64,000 bases of DNA from positions 814,001 to 878,000 of the forward strand of contig CANMVA010000001.1 of the NCBI GenBank assembly GCA_947501355.1, given 5' to 3'. A program made the translations under genes and the position numbers. Under the pieces are notes generated by a model. It searched no databases, was not told the origin of the DNA, and saw only the letters and a list, made by a program, of their open reading frames with translations. Below are positions 55,791-63,970 of this stretch, piece after piece. The stretch is from an uncultured Paracoccaceae bacterium (lineage in GTDB: Bacteria > Pseudomonadota > Alphaproteobacteria > Rhodobacterales > Rhodobacteraceae). Every line of letters starts with the position of its first letter. Within the stretch, counting starts at the first letter, position 1.

Positions 55791-58192
55791 GCCCGCATCG
55801 CTTTGCCGGCCGGGTCGTAGGGCGAGGGGGCAATGACCGTTGCGGGGCGTTCGACGCCGACGATGTGAAGCGTGAGGGCCGTGCCTTCCTCTGCACAATC
55901 GCGGTTCACCAGCGCCATGGCGAGGGATTTGCCAAGGGTGTGTCCGTAGCCTCCGGAGGTGACGAAGCCGACCTTTTCATCGTCTTTCCAGATGGGTTCA
56001 TAACCGCTGGCATCCGCGTCCAGTGCATCAACTACAAGGGTAACCTGCACTTGTTGGGGGCCTTCACCGTCCCGTTCGCTCAATGCCGCATCGCGCCCGA
56101 TGAACCCCTCTTTATCGAAGTCGATCCACCGGTCCATGCCGGTTTGTTGCGCGGTGTAGCCTTGGGTGAATTCGGCAGACCAAATGCCGTAGCTTTTCTC
56201 CAGCCGGAGGGACAAGAGCGCGTTGAAGCCGTATTCGACCAGCCCCTCATCCGCGCCCGCTTCCAGCAGCGTTTTGCGGAGCGTCGCATGATCGCCCATG
56301 CGGCAGTGGATTTCATAGCCAAGCTCACCGCTTACCGACAGCCGCCCGACCTTGCAGCGCAGCTTGCCAATGTCAAAGTCCCCGCATCCCATGAAGGGCA
56401 GATCGCCGACTGGGCCATCGGTCAGCTTTTCGATGACGGCGCGAGATTTGGGGCCGGAGAGGGAGAAACCCGCCATTTCCTCGCCCAAATCGCGGATCTG
56501 GACGTTCTCGCCCATATGATCGTCAAACCAGCGCATATGCCATCTGCGCAGGTAGTAGCTGCCCATGATCCACCACGTGCCGTTGCCCCAGTTGAAAAGC
56601 GTGAGGTCGCCCTTGAGGCGGGCGTCATGGCCCAGAGCGACTGCCAAACGGGCGCGACCGGGTTTTGGGAGGCGCGTTGCGAAGATGGTGTTGAGCCAGT
56701 CCTCGGCACCGTCTCCACTGACCTCGAAGCGGGAGAAGCCTGTGATATCAAGGAGGCCTACCTTTTCACGCACGGCTTTGCATTCCTTCGCCACGATGTC
56801 GAAAGCGTTAGATCGTTTCAGCGACGGTGTTTCCTCGAACCCCGGCTCGGCAAAATAAAGTGGCACCTCAAGATCCCAGCTCTGACCCCAAAGCGCGCCT
56901 GCAGCGGTCATGTCGGAATGGGCAGGTGCGGTCTTGATCGGACGCCCGGCGGGCAGCTGTTCGTTGGGGTAGGTCATCACGAAACGGCGGGTGTAGAACT
57001 GGCCGGTGGTTTCCTTGATATATTGCTTGTTTTCGGCCCATATGCCGTAGCGGGCGACGTCCATACCGTAGACATCCGCTTCGGGCTCGCCATGGATCAT
57101 CCATTCGGCCAGGGATTTGCCGACGCCGCCACCTTGCAGGAAACCGGCCATGACCGCACAGGCGCTCCAATAGCCGCGCTTGCCGGGGACGGGGCCGACC
57201 AGCGGATTGCCGTCGGGGGAAAAGGTGAAGGCCCCATTGACCCATGTTTTGACGCCGACATCCTGTAGGGCTGGGTAGCGTTCAAAGCCGAGGATCAGTT
57301 CGTTTTCAATTCGGTCGGTTTGTTCCTGGAACAGCTCCATCCCGTAATCCCAAGGCGCACCGTCCATCGCCCAGTGTTCATGCTCGATCTCGTAGATGCC
57401 GAGTAGAACGCCTTTCTGGTCCTGACGCAGATAGGTGAAGCCCTCGAGATCGACAGTCATCGGGACCTCGAAATCGAGCTCCTCCAACGCCGGGATCGTG
57501 TCTGAGATCAGGTAGTGGTGCTTGAGAGGCGAGACGGGCAATTCGACACCTGCCATGCGACCCAGTTGCTTGGCCCAGAGGCCGCCTGCGTTGACCACAT
57601 GTTCGCAGTTGATCGTTCCCTTCTCGGTAACGACCTCCCAACCTTCAAGCGTTTGATTCAATTCAAGAACGCGGTTGTGTTCGATCACGGTGGCCCCGTG
57701 TTTCTTCGCCGCACCCGCATAGGCATGGACGGTGCCCGTGGTGTCGATATAGCCCTCACGGTCGGCCCACATGCCGCCCAGAAGGCCGTCGCCAGACATG
57801 ATCGGGTTCAGCGCGACCGCCTCCTCCACATCGACCAGACGACAGTCTTCGATGCCGATGGACTGGAACGTGCGGTAGGCCGATTGGAGCCATTCCCAAC
57901 GCTCGGGCGTGCCGGCCATGGTCAGGCCACCGGTCATGTGCAGCCCGATATTCTGGCCGCTTTCTGCTTCGATTTCGGACAGCAAATCAATGGTATAGGC
58001 TTGAAGCTGCGCGATGTTGGGATCCGCGTTCAGCGCGTGGATGCCTCCGGCAGCATGCCAGGACGATCCTGCGGTAAGGACCGAGCGTTCGATGAGGCAG
58101 ACATCGCTCCAGCCCATTTTTGCAAGGTGGTAGAGGACCGAGGTGCCAACGACCCCACCTCCGATGACGACGACGCGATAATGCGAATCCAT
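55787..58192 (-). CDS. FAD oxidoreductase-GcvT fusion (dimethylglycine dehydrogenase-like)
   Basis: An 801-residue protein. Residues about 5-380 are a DAO-type FAD domain (VVVIGGGVVGTSVLYHLAKMGW). A linker follows, then GcvT aminomethyltransferase domains from about 420 to 795 (LLDITGFSRFEVSGDGAEDWLN, LSGPKSRAVIEKL, LGYEIHCRMGDH). Relatives oxidatively demethylate dimethylglycine or sarcosine and hand the methylene group to tetrahydrofolate. It is first in a two-gene operon with the MttB-like gene, suggesting methylated amine catabolism. Confidence 0.9.
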   Translation of the reverse strand: MDSHYRVVVIGGGVVGTSVLYHLAKMGWSDVCLIERSVLTAGSSWHAAGGIHALNADPNIAQLQAYTIDLLSEIEAESGQNIGLHMTGGLTMAGTPERWEWLQSAYRTFQSIGIEDCRLVDVEEAVALNPIMSGDGLLGGMWADREGYIDTTGTVHAYAGAAKKHGATVIEHNRVLELNQTLEGWEVVTEKGTINCEHVVNAGGLWAKQLGRMAGVELPVSPLKHHYLISDTIPALEELDFEVPMTVDLEGFTYLRQDQKGVLLGIYEIEHEHWAMDGAPWDYGMELFQEQTDRIENELILGFERYPALQDVGVKTWVNGAFTFSPDGNPLVGPVPGKRGYWSACAVMAGFLQGGGVGKSLAEWMIHGEPEADVYGMDVARYGIWAENKQYIKETTGQFYTRRFVMTYPNEQLPAGRPIKTAPAHSDMTAAGALWGQSWDLEVPLYFAEPGFEETPSLKRSNAFDIVAKECKAVREKVGLLDITGFSRFEVSGDGAEDWLNTIFATRLPKPGRARLAVALGHDARLKGDLTLFNWGNGTWWIMGSYYLRRWHMRWFDDHMGENVQIRDLGEEMAGFSLSGPKSRAVIEKLTDGPVGDLPFMGCGDFDIGKLRCKVGRLSVSGELGYEIHCRMGDHATLRKTLLEAGADEGLVEYGFNALLSLRLEKSYGIWSAEFTQGYTAQQTGMDRWIDFDKEGFIGRDAALSERDGEGPQQVQVTLVVDALDADASGYEPIWKDDEKVGFVTSGGYGHTLGKSLAMALVNRDCAEEGTALTLHIVGVERPATVIAPSPYDPAGKAMRA

Positions 58193-58362
58193 GTGGGCCT
58201 CCCAAAGCGTATTCTGTGACGCTAGGGAAAAAGGCCGCTCTGTCTAGACGCTCATGTTCAGATTGCGAAAAACGCGCCGGACGGACGTGCGCCTGTCAGG
58301 CATATTCCGGGCATATCTCCCGCAACGTTGCGAAATGCGCAATTTCCTGCCAGCCTCATGCC

Positions 58363-58842
58363 ATGATGGGCGTGGTTCCAGAGCAATGTGGCGACGACGA
58401 TCCGCGATTGCCAGCTATCCTGGCGCTGATCCGGATCAGCTTTGCCGGAATGGAGGGCCGTATCGACCCGCCGTCCTCCATGCATGACTTGACGGTTGAT
58501 CAGATCGCCGAACAGGCGCGCATGGGCGAGGTTTGGGTCTGCGGGCGCGAGCCTGTTGCCTGTGTATTTCTGACGCGGAAGCCGGGGTGTCTTTACCTAA
58601 GCAAGCTAACCGTTGCAGCGGCCTATCGCGGCACCGGCTTCGCACGGCGTCTGGTTGATCTTGCGGAAACGCGGGCGCTGGCCTTGCAGCGCGATGCACT
58701 TGAGCTGCAATCGCGGATCGAGCTGACCGAGAACCACGCGGCATTTGCGAAGCTGGGGTTTGTCGTCACCGGAGAGACGCGGCATCCGGGTTACACACGC
58801 ACAACATCGCTGACGATGCGCAAGGACCTGTCGGCGGGGTAG
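58363..58842 (+). CDS. GNAT family N-acetyltransferase
   Basis: A 159-residue GNAT with the acetyl-CoA binding block LYLSKLTVAAAYRGTGFARRLVDLAE (about 80-105) and a C-terminal NHAAFAKLGFVVTGETRHPGYT. The start is ambiguous between ATGs at 58363 and 58366; ribosome binding is weak. It is divergent from the DMGDH-like gene. Confidence 0.8.
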   Translation: MMGVVPEQCGDDDPRLPAILALIRISFAGMEGRIDPPSSMHDLTVDQIAEQARMGEVWVCGREPVACVFLTRKPGCLYLSKLTVAAAYRGTGFARRLVDLAETRALALQRDALELQSRIELTENHAAFAKLGFVVTGETRHPGYTRTTSLTMRKDLSAG

Positions 58843-58843
58843 C

Positions 58844-59257
58844 TCAGAAGCCCTCGGCCCCGGAGATCGGGTCAGTCAGGTCAATCAAAGCGGCGCAGTC
58901 GGCCTTGTCGATAAAGCTGCTGTCGATCCTGCAAGCGCCGATGATGAACCGGTAGGAGGTCACCTCGTCACAGGGGGCGTTCGGGGTCTCGAACACGGCT
59001 TCGGCGCTTTCACCGGGTGCGAGGTTCAGGAAAGACGCCCCTTTGCTGCGCCCCACCTTTTCGTCCCCCAGAAAGGAAAAGAAATGCCCGTTCACTTCGG
59101 TCAACGGCGCATCTGTGTCATTCGTCAGGCTGACGATGATGGTGCAGTAATACGAGCGCATCCCGGTGTCTTGTAAAGCCAGCGTGTAATCGGCGGCGGC
59201 GGCAGACGCGAGCGCCCCGCAAAGTGTTGCGGCGGTCAGGTGTCGAGTGAAAGGCAT
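58844..59257 (-). CDS. Secreted hypothetical protein
   Basis: A 137-residue protein with a signal peptide (about 1-22, ending ASAAAADY). The mature part looks like a beta-sandwich of an immunoglobulin-like fold (YYCTIIVSLTNDTDAPLTEVNGHF, NLAPGESAEAVFET) with four cysteines that may form disulfides in the periplasm. GAAGGAGAC precedes the ATG at 59257. I recognise no family. Confidence 0.72.
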   Translation of the reverse strand: MPFTRHLTAATLCGALASAAAADYTLALQDTGMRSYYCTIIVSLTNDTDAPLTEVNGHFFSFLGDEKVGRSKGASFLNLAPGESAEAVFETPNAPCDEVTSYRFIIGACRIDSSFIDKADCAALIDLTDPISGAEGF

Positions 59258-59378
59258 GCTGTCTCCTTCAGGCTTGGGTGTGGCATTCAGCCGATACTCT
59301 CCAACACGCCTTTGCGTTGGATGCGCGCTGAATGCACACGTGCCGCAGAGCCATTTCGCCAAAGGCCCTGCGAATAGG

Positions 59379-59891
59379 TCAGACCGCCCCGGTGGATGCG
59401 ACGGGATTGTTCATCTGCTGGCGTTGCGTGGCGAAGTCGCAAAGCGTGTGCATGGCGCGTAGCATGGGCTGTGGGTCGTTGCCCTCGGTCAGCAGCATCG
59501 CATGAATATGCGCGGTGCTGCGCTGTCCGGTCCGCACAGCGGCAAGGGCAGAGGTCAGTTGCCGTTCGCTGTGGGTCAGCAAGCTGGCGCAGCCGGGGCA
59601 GAGCGGGTTTGAGAACTTGAATGTCGAATTGCGCGCAACGCGCATGGTCTGCACGATGTTCAGCGTTCCAAAAGCATATTGCGCGGCGTAGTCTGACGCG
59701 AAAAGCTTGTCGGCCATCCTGAAGCTCTCGATCCAGGTCTGACCGGCGGGGCAGGCAAAGGTTTGAAAGAAACACCGTGCGATGGTGAGAATCTTGCCTT
59801 CAAACGGGTTCAGACTGTCTGCGCGCGCCAATCGTGGATACGCATTGCGCGCGCCGCAGCAACGGGTGGGACGGTTCTCATGCGGTGCCAT
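59379..59891 (-). CDS. Hypothetical protein with a CPGC motif
   Basis: A 170-residue protein. The core ILTIARCFFQTFACPAGQTWIESFRMADKLF and FKFSNPLCPGCASLLTHSERQL looks conserved, with a CxxC pair that could bind metal. The ATG at 59891 is chosen because the upstream extension in the open frame (to 60143) is rich in Arg/Ser and looks non-coding. No function recognised. Confidence 0.6.
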   Translation of the reverse strand: MAPHENRPTRCCGARNAYPRLARADSLNPFEGKILTIARCFFQTFACPAGQTWIESFRMADKLFASDYAAQYAFGTLNIVQTMRVARNSTFKFSNPLCPGCASLLTHSERQLTSALAAVRTGQRSTAHIHAMLLTEGNDPQPMLRAMHTLCDFATQRQQMNNPVASTGAV

Positions 59892-60212
59892 CAGAGACGC
59901 CCTCTGCTGCTGCCAGTGCCGCACAAGACACCGCCCCGGCCGAGAGCCGTCGGTCTGATCTGAAGTCGATGAAGAAGAAGCTGGATCATCGCGGCGCTCT
60001 CTGCTCGTTTCCGGGGAGACGGCAAGATGCACAGACGTCGCTGCGCAGGGCTTACAGGCCGCCCCGAAAGGGGGAAACTGGGATTGCTGCCGGATAGTTC
60101 GGTTGCTCGTCAAATAACTGACAAAAACAGTATGGTATTGCAAGACCCTTTTCTGCGCAGGGGTGTCGCAGGGCGAATTGGCGCTTTACAGTGAAGATAG
60201 GAATGGTCTGAA

Positions 60213-60232
60213 AAGTAACCTTGACGTTACTT
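60213..60232. promoter_or_regulatory. XRE-type operator 1
   Basis: AAGTAAC-N6-GTTACTT is a perfect 7-bp inverted repeat. A -35-like TTGACG overlaps it. It shares the GTAAC-N6-GTTAC core with operator 2, 34 bp downstream centre to centre. Confidence 0.75.
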
Positions 60233-60246
60233 ATTGATCCTTCTAG

Positions 60247-60266
60247 ATGTAACCTCAAAGTTACAT
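60247..60266. promoter_or_regulatory. XRE-type operator 2
   Basis: ATGTAAC-N6-GTTACAT is a perfect 7-bp inverted repeat just before the ribosome binding site of the membrane protein gene. Together with operator 1 it brackets the putative promoter, a layout suited to autorepression by the XRE protein encoded in the operon. Confidence 0.75.
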
Positions 60267-60276
60267 GGAGATGGAC

Positions 60277-60684
60277 ATGCTGAGCGCAGAAACCTTTTCG
60301 AATACCCGTATCGTTATGTTTGCCGTGACGGGCCTTGCTTGCCTGAGTTACGCGATCATGGCGTTGATCACCAGCAACCCAGAGCCGTTTTCCGGATGGA
60401 TCCCCGGGGGCTTGGGCATCATGTCAGGTGTTGTCCTGTGGGCGACCGGCGCGGTGGCCGGGGATGCCAATACCGAGCGTGCGATGGATGAAGGCTATTA
60501 CGCCGATAGTGCGCGGGCACAGCAGATCGCATTCTGGGTCGCGATCTTCATGTATCCCGCGTTCTCGGTCCCGCTGGCGCTGGATTTGATCGAGCTTGCG
60601 GTCGTTTTTCCCGCGATGGGGACGCTGACAGGTGCGACGTTCCTGTTGCTTTTTGTCTGGTTTGATCTGCGGGGTCGGATGTGA
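60277..60684 (+). CDS. Four-helix membrane protein of the XRE operon
   Basis: A 135-residue protein with four hydrophobic helices (about 13-33, 42-62, 84-104 and 108-128) and no recognised motif. The ATG at 60277 is chosen because GGAG lies 6 nt ahead; earlier ATGs at 60265 and 60271 overlap operator 2 or the binding site. Small membrane proteins coupled to a short XRE repressor are common (YdcL/DUF2178-like arrangements). Function unknown. Confidence 0.75.
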   Translation: MLSAETFSNTRIVMFAVTGLACLSYAIMALITSNPEPFSGWIPGGLGIMSGVVLWATGAVAGDANTERAMDEGYYADSARAQQIAFWVAIFMYPAFSVPLALDLIELAVVFPAMGTLTGATFLLLFVWFDLRGRM

Positions 60685-60887
60685 GCCTGATCACGCATCT
60701 GGCTGAGCGGCGCAAAGCGGCGGGTCTGACGCAAGCGCAATTGGCAGAAGCGGTGGGGGTATCGCGCAAGACCATCAACACGGTAGAGAACCGGGTGTTT
60801 GTGCCTTCGACCGTATTGGCGCTGCGGCTTGCTCAGGAACTGGGTGTCAGCGTGCATGAGCTCTTTGAACTGGAAGATGAGGATTAA
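60681..60887 (+). CDS. Short XRE family transcriptional regulator
   Basis: A 68-residue helix-turn-helix protein of the Cro/C1 type (LAERRKAAGLTQAQLAEAVGVSRKTINTVENRVFVPS, then LALRLAQELGVSVHELFELEDED). It starts at a GTG that overlaps the membrane protein stop by 4 bp. The size and ending match small autoregulators. It probably binds the two palindromes at 60213 and 60247. Confidence 0.92.
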   Translation: MSLITHLAERRKAAGLTQAQLAEAVGVSRKTINTVENRVFVPSTVLALRLAQELGVSVHELFELEDED

Positions 60888-60891
60888 CGAC

Positions 60892-61287
60892 ATGGTCGGA
60901 GAAACCAACCTGAATGCTCTTTTGAAAGGCATGTCAGCGGATTTGTTGGACGGGGTTTATGTGTTTGCCACGGTTCCGAAAGGCCAAGTGCCGCCAAACG
61001 TGGTGCCACGTATGACGTTCGAGGAAGCCGAAGGGCTGACCTTGATCCTGTTGCGGGCCGACGCCGAGACGCACGGGCTTACCTACGAGTTTCCGTGCCG
61101 GATGATCACGCTGGAGATACATTCCGCATTGGACGCGGTCGGTTTCCTGGCGCGGATCACAACGGCACTTGCGGCTGAGGGCATGGGTGTGAACCCGGTT
61201 TCGGGGTTTTATCACGATCATCTCTTTGTGCCGGAGGGGCGCGAAGAGGATGCGATGGCAGCGCTGAAGGCGCTCGCAGCGTCTTGA
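60892..61287 (+). CDS. ACT domain protein (COG3602 type)
   Basis: A 131-residue protein with an N-terminal region LNALLKGMSADLLDGVYVFATVP and an ACT-like C-terminal half (ITLEIHSALDAVGFLARITTALAAEGMGVNPVSG, FYHDHLFVP). Such stand-alone proteins are thought to bind small amino acids or similar ligands. It follows the XRE gene by 4 bp with GAGGA as binding site, so it is probably in the same operon. Confidence 0.85.
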   Translation: MVGETNLNALLKGMSADLLDGVYVFATVPKGQVPPNVVPRMTFEEAEGLTLILLRADAETHGLTYEFPCRMITLEIHSALDAVGFLARITTALAAEGMGVNPVSGFYHDHLFVPEGREEDAMAALKALAAS

Positions 61288-61306
61288 TGGATTAGAACCT
61301 TAAAGA

Positions 61307-61333
61307 AAAACGGGGCCGCCCGGGCCCCGTTTT
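61307..61333. terminator. Bidirectional terminator between the ACT gene and rplY
   Basis: AAAACGGGGCC (61307-61317) and GGCCCCGTTTT (61323-61333) pair perfectly over 11 bp around a GCCCG loop. A-rich and T-rich flanks let it end both convergent transcripts. Confidence 0.9.
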
Positions 61334-61356
61334 GATCTTGTGCAAAGTCGCGAAGA

Positions 61357-62013
61357 TTACTCTTCGGTGCTTTCCGTTTCGTCGACGGTCGGCACTTCTG
61401 CGCTCTCGTCGCCATCTTCGTCTTCGTCATCTGCCGCACGCAGACCCGACGGGGCCTGAATATTGGCAATCACGAAATCACGGTCGATCGTGGGCTTGGC
61501 GCCCGACGGCAGCGTGATGTTCGAGATGGTCACCGTGTCGCCGATCTCAAGACCGGTCAGGTCAACGGTCAGGCTCTCGGGGATGTCACCGGCGGTCACG
61601 ACCAGTTCGACTTCGGGACGGACGATGGTCAGAACGCCGCCCATCTTGATGCCGGGTGCTGCTTCTTCGTTTTCGAACTCAACCGGGATGAAGAGGTTAA
61701 TCTTCGTGTTCCGGTTCAGACGCATGAAGTCGACATGCGTGGGCAGGTCTTTGACAACATCGCGCTGCACGTTGCGGCAGATCACACGCACATCGTCGTG
61801 GCCTTCAACTTTCATGTTGAAGAGCGTCGACAGGAAGCGGCCTGCCTTGAGGCGCTTGAGAAGCACGTTGAAGGGGATATTGATGGGAAGCGGGTCAACG
61901 CCGCCACCGTAAACAATGCCAGGTACGTCGCCATCACGGCGAGCTTGACGAGCGGCCCCCTTGCCTGTCCCCGTCCGTACCTCGGCGTGAAGATCAGGGA
62001 TCTCACCAGCCAT
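61357..62013 (-). CDS. rplY: 50S ribosomal protein L25/general stress protein Ctc
   Basis: A 218-residue Ctc-type L25 that binds 5S rRNA. The N-terminal L25 domain ([24 protein letters not shown]) is followed by the TL5 beta domain ([33 protein letters not shown]) and an acidic C-terminal tail ([24 protein letters not shown] region). In relatives pth is the usual neighbour; here they are separated by about 7.5 kb. Confidence 0.95.
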   Translation of the reverse strand: MAGEIPDLHAEVRTGTGKGAARQARRDGDVPGIVYGGGVDPLPINIPFNVLLKRLKAGRFLSTLFNMKVEGHDDVRVICRNVQRDVVKDLPTHVDFMRLNRNTKINLFIPVEFENEEAAPGIKMGGVLTIVRPEVELVVTAGDIPESLTVDLTGLEIGDTVTISNITLPSGAKPTIDRDFVIANIQAPSGLRAADDEDEDGDESAEVPTVDETESTEE

Positions 62014-62130
62014 GGTATTTCCTTTCAGGTTAATGGGACATCCTCCAAGGGTGTATGTCCCGTGAAGCCGCGCGTATAGACGAGTCTTTTCGGCTTGGGA
62101 AGGGCTTTGTGGGCTGTTTGAAAGAAGGCT

Positions 62131-62601
62131 TTACTGATCGAAGAGTGGCACGGTCGAGATCGACATTTTTGCCGATCCATTTTGCACTTCGCGCGCATGA
62201 GCGATGTAGATGAGCGTCTGATTGCCCTCATCGAAGATGCGCTTCACATTAAGCGATTTCCAGATGATCGAGCGCCGTTCGGAAAAGACGCTTTCGCCTT
62301 CATCCGAGCGGTTGATATCGCCGATGGAAATAGGGCCGGTCTGACGGCACGCGATGGACGAGTTTGAGGGGTCCTCGAACCAATTGCCGTTTTGCAGCCG
62401 ATCAATAAGCCCACGCTCAAAATAGGCAACGTGGCAGGTGACGCCATCGACTTCCGGATCGGCGAATGCTTCGATCACGATGTCATTGCCGAGCCAGTCC
62501 ACATCGACATTGCCAACGGTTTCCGCCGCCGCAGCGGAGGGGAGCAGGATCGCCGCGAAGGTAAGCGCTGTGCTTTGGTTTACCAAGTTAGTGCGGGTCA
62601 T
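62131..62601 (-). CDS. creA: CreA family protein
   Basis: A 156-residue periplasmic protein of the CreA family. A signal peptide (about 1-26) ends SAAAAET. The family signature VGNVDVDWLGNDIVIEAF, VTCHVAYFERG, GNWFEDPSNSSIACRQTGPI and SIIWKSLNVKRIFDEGNQTLIYI is complete. Function of the family is unknown. It overlaps the microprotein gene upstream by 4 bp. Confidence 0.92.
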   Translation of the reverse strand: MTRTNLVNQSTALTFAAILLPSAAAAETVGNVDVDWLGNDIVIEAFADPEVDGVTCHVAYFERGLIDRLQNGNWFEDPSNSSIACRQTGPISIGDINRSDEGESVFSERRSIIWKSLNVKRIFDEGNQTLIYIAHAREVQNGSAKMSISTVPLFDQ

Positions 62602-62672
62602 CGCAGGCCGAGAAAGGACAGGATAGCCAGAACGACCACGATCAGGCCGATGATGTAGATGATGCTTCTCAT
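62598..62672 (-). CDS. 24-residue single-helix membrane microprotein
   Basis: An ATG-initiated frame of 24 codons starting MRSIIYIIGLIVVVLAIL and ending GLR. It is one continuous hydrophobic helix with a positive residue near each end. Its stop overlaps the creA start by 4 bp (ATGA), indicating translational coupling. It is too short for most gene finders. Similar tiny membrane proteins occur in Rhodobacterales as far as I recall. Confidence 0.6.
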   Translation of the reverse strand: MRSIIYIIGLIVVVLAILSFLGLR

Positions 62673-62843
62673 GGGGTGTCTTTCAGTTGAGCGACAGGAT
62701 GTCGTGCGTTTGTAGAGTAACGCTGACAAACGGTTGCGCCGGCGATTTGGTTCCCTTTGCAGGTCACCGTGACGGACTTGTTTGATGCGCAGGCCTTTGG
62801 ACGGTTAGGGTAAGCGCATGATGCCCAGAAGAAAGGTCGCGCG

Positions 62844-63263
62844 ATGAAACTGGAGTTTCACCATATCAATTTCGTCTCGGAAGACGTTGACCGGATGCAC
62901 GCGTTCTACACGGATGTGCTGGGGCTTGATGACATTCCGATCTCGCAATTCCCGCGCACCAAAGAGACCGAGGATGCAGGTTATAGCGGCAAGATCCGCT
63001 TTGCCACGGATGGCGGTATGCAGATGCATCTGGCCGAGCGCGCGCTGGATGTGGCCTTTAAAAACGGGCAGGTGATCAACCCCGTGGATCGGGGTCATAT
63101 CGCGTTTCGCACCGATGATCTGGAGGCGTTTCTGGCCGTGCTGGACGCGCGCGGTATTCCCTATTCGGACTATGGAACGGCCTTTGCGAAGGAATGGCAT
63201 CAGGTCTTTTTCATGGACCCGGAAGGCAATGTGATTGAAGTCCATCAACAGGTTGTGGCCTGA
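62844..63263 (+). CDS. VOC family protein (glyoxalase-like)
   Basis: A 139-residue two-module VOC protein. LEFHHINFVSEDVDRMHAFYTDVLGLDD begins the first half with His5/His6 region, and DRGHIAFRTDDLEAFLAVLDARGIPYSDYG begins the second; VFFMDPEGNVIEVHQ ends with the Glu metal ligand. It is probably a lyase, isomerase or resistance protein; substrate unknown. Confidence 0.85.
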   Translation: MKLEFHHINFVSEDVDRMHAFYTDVLGLDDIPISQFPRTKETEDAGYSGKIRFATDGGMQMHLAERALDVAFKNGQVINPVDRGHIAFRTDDLEAFLAVLDARGIPYSDYGTAFAKEWHQVFFMDPEGNVIEVHQQVVA

Positions 63264-63296
63264 GAGCGATCGCTGAGAACTGAAGAGCTTAAGCAG

Positions 63297-63881
63297 CTAG
63301 CTTGCAACGCGCGGATTGAGCCAAGCGTCGAGATAGGTCAGGAGCCGGTCTTCCATCGTTTCGCTGTTGCTGACGGCGCAAAAATGCAAGGCCATTGCCT
63401 GCACGAGGAAAGCCTGGACCCCTTCAGCCAGAAGATGCCCTGAGATGTCTTTGCGAAAGGGGCTGTCGGCCAGCCAGCGTGCGACCACATCGACCTGACG
63501 GGTAAAGGTTTGCGCGATTGGGCCGATCTCTTCCCGGGCGGCGGCCCCGGAATGGCGCAGGATCACGTCAAAGACATAGCGCTCGGTCGTCATGAATTGG
63601 ATCAGCGGCATGATATGGGCGATCAGATCGTCAATGGTCTGAGGGGCGGGCCATCTTTCAGCCTCATCGAGAAACGTGTTGAGCCGGGCGGCGATCACCA
63701 GCTCCATCAGACCGTCCTTACCCGCGAAATGGGCAAAGAACGTGCCTTTCGCGACGCCAGCGGTTTGCACGACCTCTTCGACGCGCAGTGCGCCGTAGCC
63801 TTTTGCAGCGATGATACCTTGCGCAGTTTCGATCAGCTTGGCGCGTGTTGCGCGCGTTCGGTCTTGGATTGGCTTTAACAT
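63297..63881 (-). CDS. TetR family transcriptional regulator
   Basis: A 194-residue TetR regulator. The N-terminal helix-turn-helix (about 10-58: TRAKLIETAQGIIAAKGYGALRVEEVVQTAGVAKGTFFAHFAGKDGLM) is followed by a helical ligand domain. It diverges from the gene starting at 63971. The intergenic region contains two TGACCGYGGTCA sites, so it probably represses both genes. Confidence 0.9.
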   Translation of the reverse strand: MLKPIQDRTRATRAKLIETAQGIIAAKGYGALRVEEVVQTAGVAKGTFFAHFAGKDGLMELVIAARLNTFLDEAERWPAPQTIDDLIAHIMPLIQFMTTERYVFDVILRHSGAAAREEIGPIAQTFTRQVDVVARWLADSPFRKDISGHLLAEGVQAFLVQAMALHFCAVSNSETMEDRLLTYLDAWLNPRVAS

Positions 63882-63902
63882 ACACGGTCCATACGAAATT
63901 AG

Positions 63903-63916
63903 TTGACCGCGGTCAA
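63903..63916. promoter_or_regulatory. TetR-type operator 1
   Basis: TTGACCGCGGTCAA is a perfect 14-bp palindrome in the tetR/63971 divergent gap. The same core recurs 25 bp downstream. Its left half doubles as a -35-like TTGACC, 18 bp before TATGAC (63927). Confidence 0.75.
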
Positions 63917-63928
63917 TTTTAGAGAATA

Positions 63929-63940
63929 TGACCGTGGTCA
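63929..63940. promoter_or_regulatory. TetR-type operator 2
   Basis: TGACCGTGGTCA repeats the operator 1 core with one central change and overlaps the -10-like TATGAC. Both sites cover the predicted promoter of the rightward gene. Confidence 0.72.
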
Positions 63941-63970
63941 GTTTTTGATTCTTACCAAAGGACCCCCACC

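Larger units (their letters stand above)
59892..60276. other. Intergenic region with operators of the XRE operon
   Basis: About 385 bp without a supported gene. Its right end carries two GTAAC-N6-GTTAC operators and a possible promoter (TTGACG at 60221, 17-bp spacer, TAGATG at 60244). The left part is plain. Confidence 0.55.

Noticed and set aside
63903-63916. TTGAC-N4-GTCAA considered as an FNR-type box
   Set aside because: The half sites are TTGAC, not TTGAT, and the same core recurs 25 bp away beside a divergent tetR gene, which a TetR operator explains better.
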